Of a stretch of DNA of 49,820 nucleotides, positions 34,407-42,172 are shown piece after piece. The stretch is taken from the NCBI GenBank assembly GCA_025055235.1, contig JANWYN010000071.1, positions 1 to 49,820 on the forward strand, written 5' to 3'. This DNA comes from Candidatus Roseilinea sp. (GTDB taxonomy: Bacteria > Chloroflexota > Anaerolineae > J036 > Brachytrichaceae). Both the position numbers and the translations under genes were made by a program. The notes beneath the pieces were generated by a model. That model saw nothing but the letters and a program-made list of their open reading frames with translations. It was not told where the DNA came from and did no database searches. The first letter of the stretch is position 1, and every line of letters begins with the position of its first letter.

Positions 34407-35840
34407 ATGACGGCAACCGGCGTTCCTCCGCATATTCTGGTCTTCGTGCCCGGCTACATGGGCAGCACGCTGCGCGACCAGCGCACCGGGCGCACCATCT
34501 GGCTGGACTTTTCGACTTTCCCGATCAACCCGGCGCGATGGGACGATTGGCTGGACGACTGGTTCGCCCGCATGACCTACCCATCGGAACTCGAGGCCGC
34601 CGGCATCGTGGACGACGTGGTCTTCGTGCCGCCGTTCGTGAAGATGGAGCAGTATGGCCGGTTGTTCACGGCGATGGAGCGCATGGGCTATCGCACGGCC
34701 GGGGACGAGCGCGAGGTGAACTTCTACAAGTTCCCCTACGACTGGCGGCAGGACAACCGCATCTCGGCGCGCCGGCTCGGCCAAGCCATCGAGCGCTGGC
34801 GCGATCTCCATCCCGGCGCGCAAGTGTGGATCATCGCGCATAGCAACGGCGGCGTGGTCGCGCGCTGGTACATCGAGAAAGAAGGCGGCAGAGACATCGT
34901 GCAGCGCCTGTTTCTCATGGGCTCGCCCTACGATGGCACGCCCAAGGCGATGCGCATCGCCTTCAACGGCGCAGATATGCTGGCGCGCCCCGGCTTCCGG
35001 CCGTTCGACATCGCCCAGCGCACGCGCGACATGTTCCGCAGCTTCCCGTCGCTCTACCAGTTGTTGCCCGTAAAAACGCCTTTCCTGCGCGACGCCAACG
35101 ATGCCGGCCTGAGCGCTTTCGACGCGCACGCTTGGCTGGACGACGCGCAACAACGCGCTTACCTCGAAGACGGTCGCCGCTTCACCGAAGAACTGGGCGA
35201 CGCTGCCGGCGTAGAGACGCTGTGCTTCTTCGGACGCCGGCGCTCCACCCTGACCCACGGCATCGTCCATGCGCAGGTAAGCGATCGCTGGGAGCGGATC
35301 GAATGGATTGACACCGTCGCCGGCGACGGCACCATCCTCGAACACAGCGCAGCCCACCCGCGGGCAGCCGGCCGATTCCCCTTTGCCGTCGGCCACGGCG
35401 ACATCTACGTCAACCCCGCCGTCCTGGAATTCCTGCGCTGGGAACTGTTGGACAAATACGAAGGCTTGCCGAAGGAACTGGTCGCGACCGAGGCGCTGAT
35501 CATGGACTTCGCGCCGGATCGGGACGGCTATCGTGAAAACGAGACAATTTGGCTGCGCGCGAAGGTGACGACGCCCGACGACCAACCGCTGGCCGGCGCG
35601 ACGGTGACGGTGCGCATGGCGTGGGAACGACCACTTCCCGGCGACCCGCCGCCCGAGGCCGTCCCCTCAGACATCGCCATTAAGCTTGTGCCGCTGGCGC
35701 GCGAGCCGGGCCTGCACGAAGGGCTGCTCTACGGCCCGTCGGTGAACGGCTACTACCGACTCATCGCGCGCGTGGAACACCCCGAAGCCGGCGCAGCCCA
35801 GGCGGAAGAACTTATCGCAGTCGAGACGCCGCGCTACTGA
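34407..35840 (+). CDS. LCAT/PDAT-like alpha/beta hydrolase
   Basis: 477 residues. HILVFVPGYMGSTL, then NFYKFPYDWRQDNR, matches the lecithin:cholesterol acyltransferase family (alpha/beta hydrolases acting on lipids). The nucleophile elbow is AHSNGG (Ser at about 146, where HSMGG/HSLGG is usual), the Asp is probably in AGDGTILEHSA, and the His in GHGDIYVN. The C-terminal 90 residues form a beta-sandwich-like domain (ENETIWLRAKVTTPDDQPLA). No signal peptide is seen, so it is probably cytoplasmic or released by another route. GTG 34401 is an alternative start. Its stop overlaps the convergent EEP gene by 7 bp. Confidence 0.8.
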   Translation: MTATGVPPHILVFVPGYMGSTLRDQRTGRTIWLDFSTFPINPARWDDWLDDWFARMTYPSELEAAGIVDDVVFVPPFVKMEQYGRLFTAMERMGYRTAGDEREVNFYKFPYDWRQDNRISARRLGQAIERWRDLHPGAQVWIIAHSNGGVVARWYIEKEGGRDIVQRLFLMGSPYDGTPKAMRIAFNGADMLARPGFRPFDIAQRTRDMFRSFPSLYQLLPVKTPFLRDANDAGLSAFDAHAWLDDAQQRAYLEDGRRFTEELGDAAGVETLCFFGRRRSTLTHGIVHAQVSDRWERIEWIDTVAGDGTILEHSAAHPRAAGRFPFAVGHGDIYVNPAVLEFLRWELLDKYEGLPKELVATEALIMDFAPDRDGYRENETIWLRAKVTTPDDQPLAGATVTVRMAWERPLPGDPPPEAVPSDIAIKLVPLAREPGLHEGLLYGPSVNGYYRLIARVEHPEAGAAQAEELIAVETPRY

Positions 35841-36643
35841 GCCGCCGGCGGCGCGGCCATCTCCAGCGTCGCACACAGGCCCACGTGATCCGATGGATAC
35901 AAGGTTGGATCGTCGGGCGAGGGCATGTTCAGCACCACCTCGCAAGATTGCACGTTGAAGTTGCCGTCTACGAAGATGTAGTCGAGCGTGCCGCGCCACG
36001 GCTCCGGCTGGCGATAAGCGATCAAGTTGCCGACCATGCTCAGCCCTTTGCGCACCGCGTTGAACTGATACACCAGCGGCGTGGGACAGGTGTAGTCCGG
36101 CTCGTGTCCATGCGCCACTTCATACGCCGACGAGAACGACTCCTTCATCATCCGGATCGTGCGCATGTCGGGCGTGGCGTTGAAGTCGCCGCAGACGACC
36201 ATCGGATAGCTCGCCGCGGCCAGTCGCAGCCAGTTCAACACCCGATGCACCTGCTGCGTGCGCTTGATGTGGTCGTAGACGTGAAACATGAAGTGGCCGT
36301 TGACGATCACGACCGGCCGATCACCGACGCGCAGGCGCACCGCCTGCGCCACACGCGACTGCGCAACCAGGCTGAGCGTGCGACACGCTTCGACCGGAAA
36401 GCGACTGAGCGTGGCGACGGCTTCATGCTCGGCCAGCGCGCCGGTCTTGGGCGAGGTGTGCACCGTGTAGCCACCGAGCTGATCCGCCAGCCACTGTGCG
36501 TTGTTATGCGGCAGGCTCACCTCCTGCAGCGCGATCACATCCGGCTGCAGCTCGGCCAGCTCGCGGACGATCAGCTCACGCCGCTCGCGCCAGCGCGATG
36601 GCTTGTTGAGCAAGTTGAACGTCACCAGCTTGAACGTCGCCAT
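35834..36643 (-). CDS. Endonuclease/exonuclease/phosphatase family protein
   Basis: 269 residues with the EEP fold signatures: VTFNLLNKP (metal-binding Asn), VIALQEVS (Glu), VNGHFMFH, VVCGDFNATPD (Asp-Asn) and the C-terminal YPSDHVGLCATL (SDH, catalytic His). Such proteins cleave phosphodiesters in DNA, inositol phosphates or sphingomyelin; the substrate cannot be told. There is no signal peptide. GGAGGTGGGGGA upstream of ATG 36643 is part of the adjoining repeat array and may serve as the ribosome-binding site. It is convergent with the LCAT-like gene and downstream of the GH5-like gene on the same strand. Confidence 0.88.
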   Translation of the reverse strand: MATFKLVTFNLLNKPSRWRERRELIVRELAELQPDVIALQEVSLPHNNAQWLADQLGGYTVHTSPKTGALAEHEAVATLSRFPVEACRTLSLVAQSRVAQAVRLRVGDRPVVIVNGHFMFHVYDHIKRTQQVHRVLNWLRLAAASYPMVVCGDFNATPDMRTIRMMKESFSSAYEVAHGHEPDYTCPTPLVYQFNAVRKGLSMVGNLIAYRQPEPWRGTLDYIFVDGNFNVQSCEVVLNMPSPDDPTLYPSDHVGLCATLEMAAPPAAQ

Positions 36644-36648
36644 CGCTC

Positions 36649-36735
36649 AATCCCCCACCTCCAATCTCCAACTCTAATCCCCAATCTCCAATCACCAATC
36701 TTCAATCATCAATCATCAACCATCAACCCTCACCA
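36649..36735. repeat. 7-bp tandem array (CCAATCT/TCAATCA words)
   Basis: Words such as ccaatct, ccaactc, tcaatca and tcaacca repeat across the junction. The right end encodes the last residues (VRVDG) and the TGA stop (36716-36718) of the GH5-like gene; the left end reaches the start region of the EEP gene. Confidence 0.88.
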
Positions 36736-38545
36736 CCTTCGCCGCCAGGTCGCGGTTGAACGGCGGCGCATTCACAACCAGGACTCCACCAGATGCGACG
36801 ACCTCCGATGCCAGCAACAGCTTGCCGGAGACCGTGTCGAACCACTGCACACGATGCCGGCCATCGCCCACTGCTTCCAGCGTTAACGTGACTTCATCCA
36901 GCCGGCGAGGCTCAAAGCGAAAGGTGTGCTCCTTAGCCTGGCCGGTCGCGATCTGAACGCCGTATTGATACGCTCCCTCGTCCATGTTGTAGGCCCGGTT
37001 GCGCAACCAGATGAGGATGCGACCCGGCGCGCGCAGCCCTAATGCGATGGCATCCTGCTCCGGCGCGACGGCGACCGGCGTCGGCGCATAGCGCGCCAAA
37101 TCTTCACCGCGCAGGAAGGTCGAGATGCCTTTGTAGTGCAACCACAGGTTGGCCGGCTCCACCAGCGTGTCCCACCACCAATACATGGCCGTGCTGGCGA
37201 AGCCGTTGAAGGCCGCCGCCCACAGGCCGTTGTGGAACTGGATGCCCTCGCGCGTCAGCGCGTTCGGTCGCTCGAAGGTGAAGGTCGCAGCGAACTCGCC
37301 AATGACGACCGGCTTGACCGCGATGTCCTTCATGTGCCGAAACAGCGCGCGACCGCCCTCAACCGGCTTGAACCAGCGCGCGTCTTCGCCGATGTATTCG
37401 TGGCGCTGCACCACATCAATCTCCGGCATGTTCCAGATGTGCGGGTCACCGGGGACGGAGTAGCTGGTAGTGATGAGGTGGCGATAGGGATCGTGCGCGC
37501 GCAGCGCCGCAGTCATCTCCTCGATCCACGGCTTGAGCAGCTCGGTCTCTACCATCTCGGTGAAGTTCACCTCGTTCCACCACTCCCAGGCCATGAGGTT
37601 CGTGGCGTAACCCCAGCGCGCCGCGATGTAGCGCAGCCGTTGCTTGAACAGCGCGCGCGCCGCCGGATCGGTCGCGAAGTCGCGCGGCCGGGCGCATGGC
37701 CCGCCGTTCGCCGCGTTGTATGGATTCTCGTGCCACAGCGGATACACGTTCACGCTGAACTGGCTGTAGTCGAGCAAGGTGAGTTGGATATAGATGCCGC
37801 GCGCCTCGGCCATCTCGAACACCTGATCCAGATAATGGGCGCGATCCATGCGCGCGGTGTAGTCGCCCAATGGCGTGTCGCGCCACTCCAGGCTGAACGA
37901 TTGAGGCGCCATCCAGATGCGCGCCGCGTTCGCGCCGTTGGCCTGCAACGCATCGAACCAGCGCCGGTAATCGCCGATCGGATCGTCCTTCCACCAGGCT
38001 AAGTTGAGGCCGATGGCAAAGAACGGCGTGCCGTCGTCGAAGGCCAGGTAGCGCGAGTTGCGGCGATCCACGCGCAAGAAGCCGTGCGAGCCGGGCAAAG
38101 GCGGCAAGGCCCGAAACGTTACCGGCTCGCCCTGGAAAGCGAACGGCACGTGGAGCACCGGCTGCGCGCGCCATTTACCCTCCGCCGTTGGCGTGAAGCG
38201 CGCCTTCCATCCTTGCCGTCCTTCGTGGCTGTAGAAGAAAGCCGGCACTTCGACGACGGAGCCGTCCGGCGACGTGAAGCGCACGTTGATCGCGATCTGG
38301 GCAGGGTCGAAGGGATTATCGGCCTGGACCGTGGTGGCGAGATCGAATTCGAGCTTGCGCCACTTCGGGATGTTGCGGCTGGATACGCGCTGGATGCACA
38401 GCGTCGCGCAGTCGGCGTTCGTTTCGAAGGGATCGGGGATGAATGCCGGCGCAGTCGGCCTGGGCATGGCCGGCGTAGCGAAGGGAGCAGCGGCGCAACC
38501 CGTCAGCCACAGCGCACAGGCCAGCGCCGCAAAACGATGGCTCAT
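36716..38545 (-). CDS. GH5-like glycoside hydrolase lipoprotein with DUF5060 domain
   Basis: 609 residues. Lipobox LTGCAAA (Cys17) predicts a membrane-anchored lipoprotein. Residues about 50-150 match a DUF5060-type beta-sandwich (WRKLEFDLATTVQADNPFDP), and residues about 165-480 form a TIM barrel of the GH5 clan. The acid/base Glu325 is in WEWWNEVNF and the nucleophile Glu417 in VIGEFAATF, so it should be active, probably on beta-glycans. A C-terminal beta domain ends in the repeat array. The start ATG 38545 lacks a Shine-Dalgarno but has TACAAT 9 nt upstream, so it likely has its own leaderless transcript despite following pgl on the same strand. Confidence 0.88.
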   Translation of the reverse strand: MSHRFAALACALWLTGCAAAPFATPAMPRPTAPAFIPDPFETNADCATLCIQRVSSRNIPKWRKLEFDLATTVQADNPFDPAQIAINVRFTSPDGSVVEVPAFFYSHEGRQGWKARFTPTAEGKWRAQPVLHVPFAFQGEPVTFRALPPLPGSHGFLRVDRRNSRYLAFDDGTPFFAIGLNLAWWKDDPIGDYRRWFDALQANGANAARIWMAPQSFSLEWRDTPLGDYTARMDRAHYLDQVFEMAEARGIYIQLTLLDYSQFSVNVYPLWHENPYNAANGGPCARPRDFATDPAARALFKQRLRYIAARWGYATNLMAWEWWNEVNFTEMVETELLKPWIEEMTAALRAHDPYRHLITTSYSVPGDPHIWNMPEIDVVQRHEYIGEDARWFKPVEGGRALFRHMKDIAVKPVVIGEFAATFTFERPNALTREGIQFHNGLWAAAFNGFASTAMYWWWDTLVEPANLWLHYKGISTFLRGEDLARYAPTPVAVAPEQDAIALGLRAPGRILIWLRNRAYNMDEGAYQYGVQIATGQAKEHTFRFEPRRLDEVTLTLEAVGDGRHRVQWFDTVSGKLLLASEVVASGGVLVVNAPPFNRDLAAKVVRVDG

Positions 38546-38554
38546 CCGGTTGCC

Positions 38555-38560
38555 ATTGTA
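38555..38560 (-). promoter_or_regulatory. Putative -10 element (TACAAT) for the GH5-like gene
   Basis: On the minus strand TACAAT, then 9 nt, then ATG 38545; there is no ribosome-binding site. Confidence 0.45.
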
Positions 38561-38681
38561 GCCAACCTATTCAAGCGCCCTTCGCCTCGGTGCATTCGCG
38601 TATCGGGGCGAAGATGTTGCTCGGTAGGGCGCGGACGCCGTTCCGCGCCGATGATGCATCTGCGACGCAGCCACCCGACAC

Positions 38682-38748
38682 CACCGACACCTCCGACACC
38701 GTTGACACCCCCGACACTACCGACACCTTCGACACCACCCTCACCCCC
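38682..38748. repeat. 9-bp tandem array (CCGACACCA words)
   Basis: About seven variants of ccgacacca/ccgacacct follow each other between pgl and the GH5-like gene. The pgl stop (TCA at 38741-38743) lies at its right edge. Confidence 0.9.
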
Positions 38749-39568
38749 TCCGCCGGTAGATAAACTCCTTGGACGGGTAACCCGGCGCAGTCGCCACGTG
38801 AGCTGCCGCGGCTGCGTCCACCATCCAGAACAGCTTGCCGCGCGCCGGCGCGATCAGTTGTGCAGGTAGCGCCTGCGGCCGGTATTCGCCCAGCAACACG
38901 CGCCGCAGCGTCTCCGACTTGCCCGCTCCGCTGACCAAGAAGAACACCACATCCGCAGCGTTGATCAGCGGCGCAGTGAACGTGATGCGCTCCGGCACGT
39001 TCGCCTGGGGCACGACTTGCGAGACGACCCATCGCTCGCGTTCTGCCAGCGCCGGCGTGTGCGGGAACAGCGAGGCCGTGTGGCCATCGTCGCCCATGCC
39101 CAGCAGGATCAGGTCGAAGGCGGGGAATTCAGAATCCGCAGCAATGATCGCCGACCGGATCTCCGCCTCGTAATGCGATGCGGCCGCTGTTGCGCCCAGT
39201 TCGGTCTGCACGCGATGGACGTTCGCCGGTGGGATGGGCACATGAGCGATCAGCGCGTCGTGCGCCAGCCTGTAGTTGCTATCGGGGTGGTCGCCCGGCA
39301 CGGCGCGCTCGTCGCTCCACCACAGATGCACGCGCTGCCAGTCGAGCTGGCCGGCGTGGGGCGCAGCGGCGAGGCGTTGATACAGCGCCTTCGGCGTGCT
39401 GCCGCCGCTCAGGGCAAGGTGGAAGACGCCGCGCCGCTCGATGGCCTTGCGCCCCCAGAAAATCACCCCTTTGGCTGCCAGGTCGGCCAGCGCTTCCGGC
39501 GTCGGCTCAACCTGAAGATAGTAGGTGCCATCGTCGTTCATGACGATGACGAAGGGCGCGCCGGCCAT
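38741..39568 (-). CDS. pgl: 6-phosphogluconolactonase
   Basis: 275 residues of the DevB/NagB-like family that hydrolyses 6-phosphogluconolactone, the second step of the oxidative pentose phosphate pathway. FHLALSGGSTPKALYQRLA, VHLWWSDERAVPGDHPDSNY and LGMGDDGHTASLFPHTPAL are the family motifs. The longer in-frame start at 39709 would overlap zwf deeply; ATG 39568 shares one base with the zwf stop (TGATG), a coupled arrangement. It starts with about 35 extra residues before the usual first strand. It is the last pathway gene in the minus-strand cluster. Confidence 0.93.
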   Translation of the reverse strand: MAGAPFVIVMNDDGTYYLQVEPTPEALADLAAKGVIFWGRKAIERRGVFHLALSGGSTPKALYQRLAAAPHAGQLDWQRVHLWWSDERAVPGDHPDSNYRLAHDALIAHVPIPPANVHRVQTELGATAAASHYEAEIRSAIIAADSEFPAFDLILLGMGDDGHTASLFPHTPALAERERWVVSQVVPQANVPERITFTAPLINAADVVFFLVSGAGKSETLRRVLLGEYRPQALPAQLIAPARGKLFWMVDAAAAAHVATAPGYPSKEFIYRRRG

Positions 39569-41070
39569 CACACCACGTGCCACTTGCGCCCATCGGCGGC
39601 GAGGAAGTCGTCGGCCTCCTTCGGGCCCCACGATCCGGAACGATACAGCTCGATGAACGAGCCGCCGCCTGCTTCCCAGCGTTCGATCACCGGCGTGAGC
39701 AACGCCCACGACGCCTCGACTTCGTCGCTGCGGGTGAACAGGGTCGAATCGCCCAGCATCGCGTCGAGGAGCAAGCGTTCGTAGGCTTCCGGCGCTGCGG
39801 TCTTGAAGGTGCTGCCGTAGCTGAAGCTCATCACCACGGTCTGGATGTTGTCGCCGCTGCCGGGCGCCTTTGCGCCGAAGCGCAGCGAGATACCCTCTTC
39901 CGGCTGGATGTTCATGACGAGCAAGTTCGGCTCGATGGAGCGCGCGATGATCTCTTTGAACAGCAGCAACGGCGGCATTTTGAACTGGATGACGATCTCG
40001 GTCAAGCGCCTGGCCATGCGCTTGCCGCTGCGGATGTAAAAGGGGACGCCGGCCCAGCGCCAGTTGTCCACGAACAGCTTCATGGCCAGATACGTCTCGG
40101 TAGTGGAATCGGGCGCCACGCCTTCTTCCTGCGTATAGCCGGGCACCACCTGGCCATCTATCTTGCCGGGGCCGTATTGGCCGCGCACCGTGCCGTCGCC
40201 ACGCGACGTATCCACGCGCAGCGCCTTGAGCACCTTCACCTTTTCGTTGCGCACGGCGTCGGCGCTGAATTCCGCCGGTGGCTCCATCGCCGTGAGCGCC
40301 AGGAGCTGCAACAAGTGGTTCTGCACGATGTCGCGAATGACGCCGGCTTTCTCGTAATACGAGCCGCGATTGCCGATGCCGATGCTTTCTGCCACCGTGA
40401 TCTGCACGTTGTCCACATAGCGCCGGTCCCAGATCGGCTCGAAGATGCCGTTGGCGAAGCGAAAGACGAAGATGTTCTGCACCGTCTCCTTGCCCAGGTA
40501 GTGGTCAATGCGATAGACCTGATCCTCGCGGAAGAAGCGGTGCACGTGGTCGTTCAGCTCGCGGGCGGATTTCAAGTCGCGGCCGAACGGTTTCTCGATG
40601 ATGATGCGCGACCAATGGCTATCGCTGCCGGCGGCGCCGGTGCACAACACCGTGCCGACGTTCTCGATGATGGTGGGATACACCTCCGGCGGCGTAGCCA
40701 AGTAGAACAGCCGGTTGGCTCCGCTGCCATGTGCCCGCTCGATGGCCTCCAGCCGATGGCACAGCACCTCATAATCGGCCGCCGTGTCATAGTCGCCTTG
40801 CTGGTAATGCAGGCTGCGCGCGAACTTCTCCCAGATTGCTTCGTTGATCGGCTTCGACCGCGCAAACTCCTCGCACGCGATGCGCATCTCTTCGCGGAAC
40901 AATTCGTTGGTCTTCGGCTTGCGCGCGAAGCCGATCATGGCGAACTCATCGGGCAGCAACCCGTCGCACATCAGGCTGTAGAGCGCCGGGATCAGCTTGC
41001 GCTGCGTCAAGTCGCCCGATGCGCCGAAGATGATCATGATGCACGGCTCGGGTCTCTTGGAAAGACTCAT
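39568..41070 (-). CDS. zwf: Glucose-6-phosphate 1-dehydrogenase
   Basis: 500 residues, standard length. GASGDLTQRKLIPALYSL is the nucleotide-binding motif, and RIDHYLGKETVQN contains the substrate-binding Lys and catalytic His region. It oxidises glucose 6-phosphate with NAD(P)+, feeding the adjacent pgl and gnd. ATG 41070 follows a repeat array and has no Shine-Dalgarno. It is separated from gnd by that array (157 bp), the only large gap in the pgl-zwf-gnd-tal/pgi-rpiB set, so the array sits in the middle of a metabolic operon. Confidence 0.96.
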   Translation of the reverse strand: MSLSKRPEPCIMIIFGASGDLTQRKLIPALYSLMCDGLLPDEFAMIGFARKPKTNELFREEMRIACEEFARSKPINEAIWEKFARSLHYQQGDYDTAADYEVLCHRLEAIERAHGSGANRLFYLATPPEVYPTIIENVGTVLCTGAAGSDSHWSRIIIEKPFGRDLKSARELNDHVHRFFREDQVYRIDHYLGKETVQNIFVFRFANGIFEPIWDRRYVDNVQITVAESIGIGNRGSYYEKAGVIRDIVQNHLLQLLALTAMEPPAEFSADAVRNEKVKVLKALRVDTSRGDGTVRGQYGPGKIDGQVVPGYTQEEGVAPDSTTETYLAMKLFVDNWRWAGVPFYIRSGKRMARRLTEIVIQFKMPPLLLFKEIIARSIEPNLLVMNIQPEEGISLRFGAKAPGSGDNIQTVVMSFSYGSTFKTAAPEAYERLLLDAMLGDSTLFTRSDEVEASWALLTPVIERWEAGGGSFIELYRSGSWGPKEADDFLAADGRKWHVV

Positions 41071-41074
41071 AGGT

Positions 41075-41227
41075 GGAGAGGTCAGAAGTCAGAGATCAGA
41101 GGTCAGAAGTCAGAAGTCAGAGGTCAGGGGTCAGAATCCAGAGTCCAGAAGTCTGACGGTCTGACTTCTGAAAGTCTGACCTCTGAACATCTGACCTCTG
41201 ACGATCTGACTTCTGACGATCTGATCA
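41075..41227. repeat. Tandem array of GTCAGAA words facing their complement
   Basis: Left part: ggtcagaagtcagagatcagaggtcag and so on (module B). Right part: tctgacttctgaaagtctgacctctg and so on (its complement). The two halves can pair over 60 bp or more, giving a large hairpin in the gnd-zwf mRNA. Module B words are identical to those at 12772 and 27256. The right edge touches the gnd stop (41228). Confidence 0.9.
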
Positions 41228-42127
41228 TCAATTCGTCTTGATCGCATGGCCGCCGAAGCCTTTGCGCATCATGGCAGTGACTTTCGCGGCGAAGGATTCT
41301 TCTTGGCGAGAGGCGAATCGCTGGAACAGCGAGAGCGCGATCACCGGCGCCGGCACGTCTTCATCAATGGCGGCCTGAACCGTCCAGCGGCCCTCGCCGG
41401 AATCCTCGACATACCCTTTCACACGTTCCAGCTTGGGGTCTTCCTTGAGCGCCTCGGCCAGCAGGTCGAGCAACCAGGATCGCACCACGCTGCCTTTGCG
41501 CCACACCTCGGCCACCTGGTCCAGCTTCAGATCGAACTCGCTCTTCTCCATGATCTCAAAGCCCTCGGCGAAGGCTTGCATCATGCCGTATTCGATGCCG
41601 TTGTGCACCATCTTGACGAAGTGGCCGGCGCCGGCCGCGCCGCAATGCAAGTAATGCGTGCCGTCTGGCGCGAGCGACTTGAAAGCCGGCTCCAACTGCT
41701 TGAACACCGCTTCGTCGCCGCCGATCATCAAGCAGTAGCCGTTCTGCAAGCCCCAGATGCCGCCGCTGGTGCCTTGATCCATGAAGTTGATGCCCTTGGC
41801 CTTGCACTCGGCGTAATGCCGCTTGGAATCCCGCCAGTGGGAGTTGCCGCCATCCACGATCGTATCGCCGGGCTCCAGCAAGCCGAGCAAGCGCTGGATC
41901 ATCGCGTCGGTCGTGGGGCCGGCCGGGATCATGATCCAGATCGCGCGCGGCGGCGTAAGCGCGGCCACCAGTTCTTCAACCGTATACACTCCGCGCAGGC
42001 CTTCGGCCTTCAATTCGTCCACCGGTTTTGGGCTGCGATTGCACACGATGACGTCGTGGCCGTCGCGATGCCAGCGACGAGCCATGTTAGCGCCCATCCG
42101 CCCCAACCCGAATAATCCAATTTGCAT
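41228..42127 (-). CDS. gnd: 6-phosphogluconate dehydrogenase (decarboxylating), short GndA type
   Basis: 299 residues: the short form (about 300), which is often NAD+-preferring, rather than the 470-residue Gnd. The Rossmann motif GLFGLGRMGANMARRW starts the protein; VDGGNSHWRDS, FMDQGTSGGIWGLQNG and the catalytic-Lys segment HFVKMVHNGIEYGMMQA follow. It produces ribulose 5-phosphate, CO2 and NAD(P)H. ATG 42127 has GAGGAAC upstream. It starts 45 bp after the tal-pgi gene. Confidence 0.94.
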   Translation of the reverse strand: MQIGLFGLGRMGANMARRWHRDGHDVIVCNRSPKPVDELKAEGLRGVYTVEELVAALTPPRAIWIMIPAGPTTDAMIQRLLGLLEPGDTIVDGGNSHWRDSKRHYAECKAKGINFMDQGTSGGIWGLQNGYCLMIGGDEAVFKQLEPAFKSLAPDGTHYLHCGAAGAGHFVKMVHNGIEYGMMQAFAEGFEIMEKSEFDLKLDQVAEVWRKGSVVRSWLLDLLAEALKEDPKLERVKGYVEDSGEGRWTVQAAIDEDVPAPVIALSLFQRFASRQEESFAAKVTAMMRKGFGGHAIKTN

Positions 42128-42172
42128 GATGTTCCTCGTCTCCCTTGATAAAGCGTCTATGTGAAATTTGTG

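Noticed and set aside
11009..41227. Short tandem arrays as CRISPR
   Set aside because: Units are 7-10 bp with no unique spacers and no cas genes nearby.
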